A stretch of DNA of 64,000 nucleotides from Azorinus chamasolen (Eukaryota; Mollusca; Bivalvia; Cardiida; Solecurtidae), in the NCBI GenBank assembly GCA_963576725.1, contig OY755240.1, forward strand, positions 61,008,633 to 61,072,632, given 5' to 3'. The notes beneath the pieces are model-generated. The model was not told where the DNA came from. It made no database searches and saw only the letters and a list, made by a program, of their open reading frames with translations. Both the position numbers and the translations under genes were made by a program. Positions 48,430 through 58,100 of this stretch are shown one piece after another (position 1 is the stretch's first letter; every line of letters begins with the position of its first letter).

Positions 48430-48799
48430 ACATATCTTGTACGGTCGAGTTCACTTTTAAAGAAATCTGACGATATGTCGAAGTGTGTATGTGTGGCTGT
48501 GAGGGGTGGGGGCATCCGGGTTTTTTTCGTGACAAAAACCTCTAGTTAATTCTGTGTCAACCGTAGGAACGTCATACTGAAGGTTAACACTTACAGTGTG
48601 GGGCGCGAGCCACTAATGTCTTTTGCCAACAGTGTAGACCCAGATGAAATGGCCCCTACAGGAGCCCCCTCATTAGGATCAGCGCTGTTTGTCATGATAT
48701 ACTTTTCTTTAGAAAAATCCCTAAATATTCACCGTAAGCTTGAACTGTTTAAATTTTGGAATAGTCAATTTGAAATTTCAGCGTTGTAAGAATTAACAA

Positions 48800-49015
48800 T
48801 TAATCCTTTCCTCCATGAATATTCAAGTAAGAAATTATATGACATCATCAAATTTAATTATACTAATTATTAGAATGGTATATATATACACATGAAGTTT
48901 TGGTATTGGTAGCAACTGTAAAGTCAAATCTATTGTGAGTTCATAAGAAAACAGAGCAGACCCTGATCTGGATATGTTCTGTTTGCAAATGCGTATTTGT
49001 GGAGTGATGGGTCGA
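48800..49015. mobile_element. PAL-A copy, core collapsed
   Basis: TTAATCCTTTCCTCCATGAA start; AACAGAGCAGACCCTGATCT runs straight into GGATATGTTCTGTTTGC: the dyad is deleted. Confidence 0.8.
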
Positions 49016-49034
49016 AACTGACATTAATTTCAAC

Positions 49035-49150
49035 GCTTGATCTGTTTAATATTCATGTAAGAAATATTGACCTCATGAATATTTATTTGCTGAAATATAA
49101 TAATGGCATATGCACAACTGGTAGAAACTGTAAGGAAAGGGTACAGTAAT
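49035..49150. mobile_element. PAL-A arm fragment
   Basis: TGTTTAATATTCATGTAAGA to GGTAGAAACTGTAAGG + AAAGGG, internal deletion of the core. Confidence 0.65.
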
Positions 49151-49379
49151 ATTTATTTATCAAATCAGATTGCATGAAAACACGTCATGTGACAAATTTC
49201 CTATAAATAGATACCAAGTGAGCATTTGCAAACCAGTCACAGACCAGGACTCGTAGCAGGTAATTCTACCACCAACAATCCTGAAACACGGTGTACAAAT
49301 ACAACAAAAACAACAACAAAACACAACTAATATTGCAAAGATAAAAAGGTAAAAGTACAGTGTATACCTTTTAGCACGC

Positions 49380-49566
49380 AACTGTCATGAACATGTTTTT
49401 CGTATTGTATATACATGTATTGTAAACGTGTTCTGTCGTCCTGTATATTATGTCTTGTTCAGTTTTGCTTTTTCCATGTGTTTGTGGTTGTCTTGTATAT
49501 GTATATGTAGCTCTCCATGAATGCAAAGGTGCCCGACGCATGCTTGGACTCATCCATGGACTCCCT

Positions 49567-49605
<39 letters not shown>

Positions 49606-49690
49606 AAGAAAAAGAAAAGAAAAATTGTGATCGAAGTATGTTCAGCTGGCCTAAAACTATCTATTTGAACCTTAAACATACTTTCGATCA

Positions 49691-49727
<37 letters not shown>

Positions 49728-49832
49728 GGGGGGGGGGGGGGTGAGGTTGTTTCCATGGGTGAGTCCAAGCATGCGTCGAGCACCTTTGCATGAATGGAGG
49801 TAATAAAGATCTACTACTACTACTACTACTTC
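49380..49832 (+). mobile_element. LINE/SINE 3' end with (CTA)n tail, interrupted by a hAT-like MITE
   Basis: GTATATGTAGCTCTCCATGAA | (49524-49788) | CATGAATGGAGGTAATAAAG + ATCTACTACTACTAC. The AATAAAG plus trinucleotide tail is characteristic of LINE-type retrotransposon 3' ends. Confidence 0.7.
49524..49788. mobile_element. hAT-like MITE with homopolymer arms, 8-bp duplication
   Basis: Ends CAAAGGTGCCCGACGCATGC and GCATGCGTCGAGCACCTTTG; flanks CATGAATG (49516-49523, 49789-49796) identical. Arms contain about 27 C plus A-rich on the left, about 35 T plus about 15 G on the right, so the element folds on itself. Confidence 0.9.
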
Positions 49833-49844
49833 GATGATGAACCA

Positions 49845-50035
49845 TTGAATCAATGAATATCCATGTAAGAAATAATGTATGTATGAATATTAATTAGCAT
49901 GGTACTTTATAATGGCATTTGAACACAGGAAACGTTTTTGGCGCTGGTAATACTGTAGAATCAGACGTATGTTACTTCATAAGCAAACAGAGCAGACACT
50001 GATCAGACGGTTCTGGTAGGAGTCGTCTGATCTTA
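49845..50035. mobile_element. PAL-A copy, right end missing
   Basis: ATGAATATCCATGTAAGAAA arm; GACGGTTCTGGTAGGAGTCGTC core; breaks off after CTGATCTTAAATG. Confidence 0.78.
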
Positions 50036-50208
50036 AATGTAACTCACCAACCAAAAGGGGAGGGTCGTAATTAATGTTGTCAGAACTTGTGGCCCCAGCC
50101 TTTTGCTAGTACGCATGACATTGATTTGGTTTGTTTTCTTGTTTGCTTATGTTATGTACATGTACTACCCAGATTGAATATGCATTGTATATTGGCAATG
50201 AAAAAAGT
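50036..50208. other. Unassigned
   Basis: No gene or repeat seen. Confidence 0.35.
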
Positions 50209-50430
50209 TTAACCCTTTCACCGCCAATGTCGCAAAAATGCACCACGACAAATAGTACGGTCCCTTTCAAGGCGGCGTCGGATTTCACTTTTTGTCTCAA
50301 ACTTATTTCTATATATGTGCTTTATTCCTTTGAAATTTGCATTTATTTATCTTATTTCCTTACTCTACCGAATGATTTAACAAAACTTGATTGCAGACGA
50401 CAATTAGAAAAATGGCGCGGAAAGGGTTAA
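50209..50430. mobile_element. PAL-C relative with TTAA at both ends
   Basis: TTAACCCTTTCACCGCCAAT to GGCGCGGAAAGGGTTAA, 222 bp. Has the GCAGACGACAA tail of PAL-C but a different interior (GGTCCCTTTCAAGGCGGCGT) and no long hairpin. Confidence 0.82.
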
Positions 50431-50644
50431 AAAGGTATAGAAATGGTAATATGTATATGCAGTGAAGGGTTAATTTAAATTGTTTACAAACAGTCTGAAA
50501 CAATTAGAGTATTTCTTTAAAACGTTCTAGTTGAATATTTTCAGAGAATTGGTATACATGTATATTGCATTTAGAAAATGAAAAGTGCGAAATGTTTTCA
50601 TACAAAACTTTGTACAGCATGTGAAGGGTAAGTTTTTATTTACC

Positions 50645-50831
50645 GTAACCCTTTCCTCCATGAATATTCATGTTAGAAATAATGGCACCATGGATATTAA
50701 TTAGATTAATGTGTTATAATAGCACATGAACACATGCATTTTGGGCCATGACAGAAACTAGGAACCGTCTGATCTGGGTCTACTCTGTTTGCAAAGGCGT
50801 AGAAAGGCGTATTTACGGAGCAATGAGTTAA
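50645..50831. mobile_element. PAL-A copy with half core
   Basis: GTAACCCTTTCCTCCATGAA start, GGAGCAATGAGTTAA end; left core arm deleted (AACTAGGAACCGTCTGATCT). Confidence 0.85.
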
Positions 50832-51055
50832 ACTCATAGAAACGCGTTTTAACGCATTTGCAAACACAGTAGACCCAGACCAGACGGCTCCTATAGTAGC
50901 CATCTGACCAGGGTCTGCTCTGTTTGCTTATGGCATGATATAGATCTTATTCTACAGTTATTGTTAGAGCAAAAACATCCCTTGAAAATATTCAGATAAT
51001 AAATATTTATGACGTCATTATTTCTTACATGAATATTGAACAGGGAAATGGTTAA
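50828..51055. mobile_element. PAL-A copy sharing a TTAA with its neighbour
   Basis: TTAAACTCATAGAAACGC to CAGGGAAATGGTTAA. Core GACGGCTCCTATAGTAGCC. Its left TTAA is the right TTAA of the preceding copy. Confidence 0.85.
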
Positions 51056-51449
51056 CCTTGCTTATAGCCAATTAATATTATCTTCTTGAATAATGAATAT
51101 TCAAAGCGGAGCAGTCCACTAGTGTTTAACCAATGAGTCCATTCAGCATGAAAAACAGAGCAATCAATTTGATAGAGGATTTTGAACAAACAATTGTGCA
51201 GACCCTCATCAAATTTGCAAACATATTCGTCTTATCAGGGCCATCCCTGTTTGCTTAAGAAATACTGATCATTTCCAATTGCAATAAATTCCTCTTTTCA
51301 TTGCACCATTATAAAGAACTATGTAATTGATATTAAAACAGGCATTACTTCTTTCATGAATTTTCATAGAGTTAACGCATTTGATAATATGTGCTGGCGA
51401 CAATGTACGTTATAAATACGCTGCAATCTTCTTTTCAACGTTATATACT

Positions 51450-51672
51450 GGTTTAACCCTTTTCCCTGTATAAACGCATTTCTCCCCATAGCAAACAAAG
51501 TAGACCCAGATTAGACGGCTCCTGTAGGAGCCCTCTGATCAGAGTCTGATCTGTTTGCGTGTTGGAGATATGATTTTACAATATTTGTCAAAAAGCAACA
51601 TTTTACATTATAAAAATCCAGCTAACCAATGTTCACGGTGTCATTATTTCTTACGTGAGTATTAAACATATA
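51450..51672. mobile_element. PAL-A copy
   Basis: TTTAACCCTTTTCCCTG start; core GACGGCTCCTGTAGGAGCC; ends ACGTGAGTATTAAACAT. Confidence 0.8.
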
Positions 51673-51677
51673 AAATT

Positions 51678-51872
51678 TCAGAGCTTCAGATAAAGATGCG
51701 TACCTAAATACTAAAATCTTTATTTCTCCACCAAACCTTATACTGTAACCACTCTTTAGAATCGTCTCTTCGAGACGATTCTAAAGAGTGGTCACAGTAT
51801 AGAGTTTGGTGGAGAAATAAAGGAGCCATTGTTGAAAATATTTAAATTTACGCATCTTATATTGACTTCCGT
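51678..51872. mobile_element. PAL-G copy
   Basis: CAGAGCTTCAGATAAAGATG start; ATCGTCTCTTCGAGACGAT centre, perfect; ends CGCATCTTATATTGACTTCC, last bases decayed. Confidence 0.85.
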
Positions 51873-52064
51873 TCAAAGGGTTGACATTTCATAGACTGTG
51901 ACGCACATTTATTTGGAGATTGATAAGACGTAGCTTTTACGACTGTCTAGTGCCCATAGTAGGTCAATAATAGTTTGCATATCTACAGTTTATTTATTTT
52001 CCCCCGTATACCGACCGTAAATTATCTTATTCTGTATCTTATATTTTGACCTACATTTCAGATT

Positions 52065-52380
52065 AACCGCTTATCTGATAAATATTCATGTAAGAACTAT
52101 TAACAGCATGGATATGTATTAGCTTTTTATTAATATAAACGCATTTGAACACAGGGAATACCGACTACGACAGGTTATACAATAAACAACCATGCAGAGC
52201 AGACTATGATCTGTATCTACTCTGTTTGCAATGGGCATCAAATGCCCTTCAATCAGGCAATGGCTTAAATCTTCACGTGCGGAAATCGAGTATAAATTAT
52301 AGTATCCTTTTAAAGTTTATAAATAGTGTAAATTCAGGTCATAGGCTTCCTGCGGGAGTCCCTTGATTAGGGTCTGCAAT
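52065..52380. mobile_element. PAL-A copy, core collapsed
   Basis: TTAACCGCTTATCTGATAAA start; CAGAGCAGACTATGATCTGT then GTCTACTCTGTTTGC-type arm; long unrelated tail to about 52380 with CTGCGGGAGTCCCTTGATTA. Confidence 0.65.
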
Positions 52381-52430
52381 GTAAATATCATTTTCTTCAG
52401 CAATAAAGTTTGATACCAATAGTTCTTTAG

Positions 52431-52638
52431 TTAACCCTTTCGCTGCCAATGTCGCATCTGTGATGACCTTTGCAAACAGTTTGGATCCAGATGAGACGTC
52501 GAGTAACTCGGCGTCTCATCAGGATCCTAACTGTTTGTTACTCTGTTTCTTGAAACAAACATGAGGAAAAACAAATATGGAAAATTGCAGCAGACGACAA
52601 AGGTTGCAGACGACAAAATTTGGCAGCGAAAGGGTTAA
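52431..52638. mobile_element. PAL-C copy, full length with TTAA both ends
   Basis: TTAACCCTTTCGCTGCCAAT to TTGGCAGCGAAAGGGTTAA, 208 bp. Centre GACGTCGAGTAACTCGGCGTC; then GCAGACGACAAAGG and GCAGACGACAAAAT tail repeats. Family reference. Confidence 0.95.
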
Positions 52639-52699
52639 TATTCAGAAAATGAGGGTCCAGTTTTAATTCAGCAGATTAAGGGTTAAGTCTGTTTATAAT

Positions 52700-53190
52700 C
52701 ACTACGGTGTTTACAACAAGAACACATTTTGTTTTATTTACAACTAGACTTGGCAGAATTTTTCCAAGCGGTTTCACAGTTAGGTATTTAAGCCACTTTC
52801 GAGCTGAGCGATTGTCATATGTATGTCGCGTTTGATCAGTGAGCGAACGTAACGGACCGTTCTATACGCGTGCAAACAGAACTGTTGCGGCATAGGTTTG
52901 TTACAACTAAAAACAATTATCTCCGAGGTAACTAGTCGATAGAGGAAGATAATTGGTGATTGCGGGACTCACTCAGTACTCACCTTTTACTCCAATTAAG
53001 AGGAGTATTTAAAATTGATCTCACTACTCTCTGTCAAAAAGGCAGCTGCTACAGTCCGGAGGATTATGTATAAATACCTCAGTGACATTTTCTCTTATGT
53101 TGAAGTTTACTGCTTGATGGAAAACTACTGCAGAGGTTTACCGTAAAAACACCAGTTATTCTTGTCACGTGAAATTCTGGACAAGTATTG
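52700..53190. other. Repeat-free 5' region of the BTB gene
   Basis: No MITE recognised; higher GC than surroundings; a loose CGTTTGATCAGTGAGCGAAC word pair. Likely promoter plus 5' UTR. Confidence 0.4.
53069..53076 (+). promoter_or_regulatory. Candidate TATA box of the BTB gene
   Basis: TATAAATA lies about 260 bp upstream of the proposed ATG at 53329, in a MITE-free stretch (about 52.75-53.44 kb). A transcription start near 53.1 kb would give a ~230-base 5' leader. Position only; no transcript evidence. Confidence 0.35.
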
Positions 53191-53328
53191 CACGTTTGGA
53201 ATAATTCGGCATCTCACTGTTTGTGCAATTACTGGCATTTACTAACTTTCAAAATTGAAGTAAGGGATCGAAGAAGAGTGGAGCCACATTTATTCGGACA
53301 ATCTCAGGATTTAAGAAGGGAATCTAAA

Positions 53329-53437
53329 ATGCATTCTGACGGATCAATTTCCGACAGTGACGTCAGCATCAGCTCCGGGGAGAGTTATAGTTCTACGTCA
53401 ACAACTCGACGAATTCGCCGGGACTCTGTAGAATCAG
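53329..53437 (+). CDS. BTB gene exon 1, serine-rich N-terminus
   Basis: 36 codons plus one base to donor GTTAGT. Ser/Thr-rich with a short basic RRIRRDS tail, likely disordered and phosphorylatable. The frame is open upstream to an ATG at 53188, so a 47-residue extension is possible. Confidence 0.75.
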
Positions 53438-55048
53438 GTTAGTAACAGCTGAATAGCTTTTCATATGAGTAAATTGAAAACATTTTCAATAAAAGTTCCC
53501 TTTGTTTTCCATGAAGCCCTATATGTTGTGGTCACTCGAATAAACGATTCTAAAGAGTGGTTACAGCATAGGATTTCCTTGAGAAATTTGAATACGCACC
53601 ATCTATTGCTCTCATATATATTCAGAGCTACAGATAAAGGTGTGTACCCAAATACTAAAATCGTCATTTCTCCACCAAACCGTATACTGTGACCACACTT
53701 TAGAATCGTCTCGAAGAGAAATAAAGGAGCTACTCTTGAAAATGTTATACAGTAAAACCTCTCTATAACGGCCACTAATTTGTGTTAATTATATGGTATT
53801 TAGGGCAGGTGACCGCTTTAAGCAAGGTGAAAGGAGCGTTCTGTTTTACTTTCACCTTGCTTTAAGCAGTCACCTGCTTGATTTAATTTAGTGGCCGTTA
53901 TAGAGAGGTTTTACTGTAGTTTATGCATCTTATCTGGACCTCTGTATACATGTATACATGTTAACCTTTAGTTTGGCGGCGAATTAGTAAAAGAAACACT
54001 GCGATTTCGATACAGATGATACGCGTGATCATCAGGATCCAAACTGTTTGACACTCTAAGAATGCCAAAGGTCCAAGGTAGTATTACTCAGTGCCAGTGT
54101 AATGTGACTGACAGCGAATTTTTCTTATGAATACTCATGACCGACTCCAACCTATATCATTTTTCTATATTTTTCTTATATTTTTTTTTAGCGAAACAAG
54201 TGAATACATTACTATGACAAATAATAAAACTATCTCAGATATTCATAAAACAAACATAGCAGACTCTGATCAGACGGCCCCTTCTGTTGGCAAAGGCTAC
54301 AGCCAAGTAAAGGCTTAGCCATTTACATCTAAATCTACGTTGATACTATCAACAGTCAATTTTTGACTATACTGATAGGCATGAATATTCATGTAAGAAA
54401 TAATGACATCATGGATATTAATTAGATTAATTGGTACAATTGCACATGGGCACAGATCATTTGACCGAAGCAGAAACAGTAAAATCATATCTACATTATG
54501 TTCGTTCCGGTTAGTGATTTCTTTCATGTGAAGCGCTTTTGAACGCACATATCCTGTGTGAAAAGAGCGCTATATAAATGTGGTATAATAATAATAATAA
54601 TAATAATAATGTCATAAGCAAACAGAACAAACGCTGATAAGACAGCTCTGATCTGGGTCTACTCTGTTTGCAAAGGCGTAGAAAGGCGTATTTATGGAGT
54701 AAAGGGTTATGTCTGCATGTGTATTAATATTACAAACCGAGTATTGTGAAAGAAAATAGAATCCCAAAGAATACAGTAGGACCTGTCTTACGCGGCCATA
54801 AAAGTGGTTAAATTATGGCTCTGTAAGGCATGTTGTAGCTTAATGCAGGTCAAAAGTAATGCAGAAAGCTCTTATAGGAGCACTCTGCATAACTTTTACC
54901 CTTCATTAAGCAACCACCTGCTTTTTAAGACTCCCATGTTCAATAAATGAATGGCCGCTTAAGTTAACCCTTTCCTCCATAAATACGCCTTTCTGCGCAT
55001 CTCTAAAAATTACCTGTTGAAACCATTGTGATAAATAGAGCATTTATT

Positions 55049-55112
<64 letters not shown>

Positions 55113-58100
55113 AAGTGGTTAGATATAAAAATAGCCTATGGGGTAATGGGTTAAGACAAGTTTTACTGTATTCGGTTGTATTAGATTTCCTCACTCTTCC
55201 TAAGGACGTCCACCAGTCAACGATGGCTATATACTGATGTTAACCATTTCCCTTATGAATATTCATGTAGGAAATAATGCCGTCATGAATATTAATTATA
55301 CGATTATTTTTAGCTCCACTTTTTCAAAAAGTGGAGCTATTGTCATGACCGTCGGCGTCGGCGTTGGTTAACCTTTTTGTTAAGGTCTTTTTTTCTCAGA
55401 AACCATCAAAAATATTTGGTTCATATTTGGTATGTATGTTTACTATCACAAGGGGAACCCGTTTCACAAGGGTAGGTAACCCTAAAATTAATTTTGCCAT
55501 AGTTATGCCCCTTTTCGACTTAAAATTTTCATTGTTGTTTAAGTTTTATGTTCAGGTCCATGTCTCAGAAACTGCCCAAAATATTTGGTTCAACTTTGGT
55601 ATACATGTTAACTATTAAAAGGGGGACCCATTTCACAAGGGCAGGTAACCCTAAAATTAATTTTGCTATAGTTATCTCTCCTTTCTGACTTAGACTTCCA
55701 CTACACTATCCAGCACTAAAGAAAAAGGAGCGCGCTGTCTGCGGACAGCTCTTGTTTATAATGGCATATGAACACAGGACATTTTGGCTCAGAAGAAGAA
55801 TCAGATCTTTATTACACCATAAGCAAACAGACCAGACCCTGATCTACTCTGTTTGCAGATGCGTCAAAATGTTCTTACATACGGGAAAGGATTAATTAAA
55901 CGTACTGAAAGTTGTTTATGATTTGCTCAATCTCGGTCAGTCTATACATTGCATTCATGTTCGAAAGATAAAACTCAAATAAATTCACAGCGTCCTTGGA
56001 TATATTGATAAAGTTGCAATATTTGTTTACTATTTTCTGGGTCAACAGAGTAAAGGCCTTATCAAAAATGTCATTAAACCCCCCTTTCCTTGTTGAATAT
56101 TCATGTAAGACGTAATGAGTATTTATTAGCCGAAGTTTTTTAACGGCATAAGTTATGTAACTGTAGAAACTGGAGATTCAGATCTATTATAATTCCATAA
56201 GCAAACAGAGCAGACCTTGATCAGACGGCGCCATCGAAATTGGGTCTACTTTGGGCGCAATGACGCGAAAAACATTTATATGAAAAAAATACTTAAGCAT
56301 ATTTGCTTACATTTATATTCAGTATATTTATATCTCAGCGGCTTATAAATCAGGATCCAGACTGATTAACTATAGGATTGAAAGCGTGTTGAGCAATTTC
56401 GGAAATGAAATTTATAATACGCAAACCCTATGCAAACTGTACTCGGCATGTTAAAGGTTAAGCCTACATTGCACATACGAGTTTAGCTCTAGAATATGGA
56501 CACATTCGTATGATGTGTTTAACCCTTTCCATGTTCACTATTCATGTAAGACAAACTGACATGAATATTTACTAGCTGAAGTTTTAGAATGTAGACCTTT
56601 CGAGGAAACCTTTTGTTTCGACAAAACCTAACAAATCAGATATGTTATATGTTATGCCAAAAGCAAACAGAGCAGACCCTGATCAGACGGCTCCTATAGG
56701 AGCCGCCTGATCTGGGTCTACTCTGTTTGCAAATGGGTGAAAATTCGTTTATATGAAGGAAAGGGTTAAATCTTGGATGAGCGTTAACCCTTTCCCCATG
56801 AACATTTAGTAAGAACTTTGACATCATGAATATTAATTAGTTGAATTTTTATAAAGGCATTATGAACAAGTGAATATGTTACAATAGCAGAAACCGTAGA
56901 ATCGTATCTATTATTTCATAGGCAAACGGATTAGACCCTGATCTGACGACTCCTTTAGGAGCCGTCTGATCTGGGTGTACTCTGTGTACAGTGGCGTGAA
57001 AAGATGTTTATAGGATGTAAAGGGTTGAATTAAATAATTTTCCCGCAAATGACTATCTGTCCTTTTAAATATACTTTTTAAACCAAGTATAAAGACGATC
57101 ACGTGTTTGACAATACGATTGTGCATATTTCTGTATTTTTTTGTCTCCTGTTCCAGTGTGCACGCGGCCCACGGACGACACCTATGTGATGGTGCTGCAA
57201 AACCGGAAGGGATTGTATGACGACTTGAAGTGCGTCTTCTCATTGAAGGAGCTCTGTGACGTCACGTTCCTGGTGGGTGGAGAGAGGAGGCCGGTCCATG
57301 GCGTTCGTGCAATTATAGCGACTCGCAGCAGGTAAAAGAAACACAGTATCTTAACTCGTTTTTACATGACATCGACCATGTTTATAAACTCAATTTGTGT
57401 AATAGCATATGCATAAAGGATGTTTGGTATTGGTTGAAACTGTTGGGTCAGATCTCCTATAGGAACCATCTGATACGGGTCTGCTCTGTTTGCATTGGCA
57501 TGGAAAAATTGATGGACCGTGTTAACCGATCCACTACATTGACTGATCCACTCGGTGGCTTGAAATAAATCATTAGCTGATCCACACCGTCAACTGATCA
57601 GGGTCCATGCTTATAAAGCTTTTAGTTGAGTCTGAGTTTCGTTCTCAAGCTTTTGATTGGTCAGATTTGAGTTCTCAAGCTTTTGATTGGTCAGATTTGA
57701 GCCAAAGGCTCAAATCTGACCAATCAAATGCTTGAGAACGTTCTCAGACTCAACTAAAAGTTTTATAAGCATGTACCCTGATCTACCAATTTACAGAGCA
57801 AGAAATAAATGTGCGAACTCAGAGTCAGATACTAAAATCGTTATTTCTTCACTAAACCCAATGTTGTGACCACTCTATAGAAGCATCTTTTCGAGACAGC
57901 ATAGGGTTTGGTGGAGAAATAAAAAGAAAATAGTTATTCTTGAAACTGTTTTAATTTACGCGTCTTATCTGGGCCTCTGCATTTAAACCTTTCCTCCACG
58001 AATATGCAAGTAAGATATAATGACGTCATGAATATTAATTAGATTATGTTGCTATAATAGTACATGGACACATGCAGATTTGGCCACCATCGCAGAAACT

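Noticed and set aside
49371..49853. 160-codon ORF with poly-Pro, poly-Lys and poly-Gly
   Set aside because: Homopolymer arms of the hAT-like MITE; low-complexity artefact.
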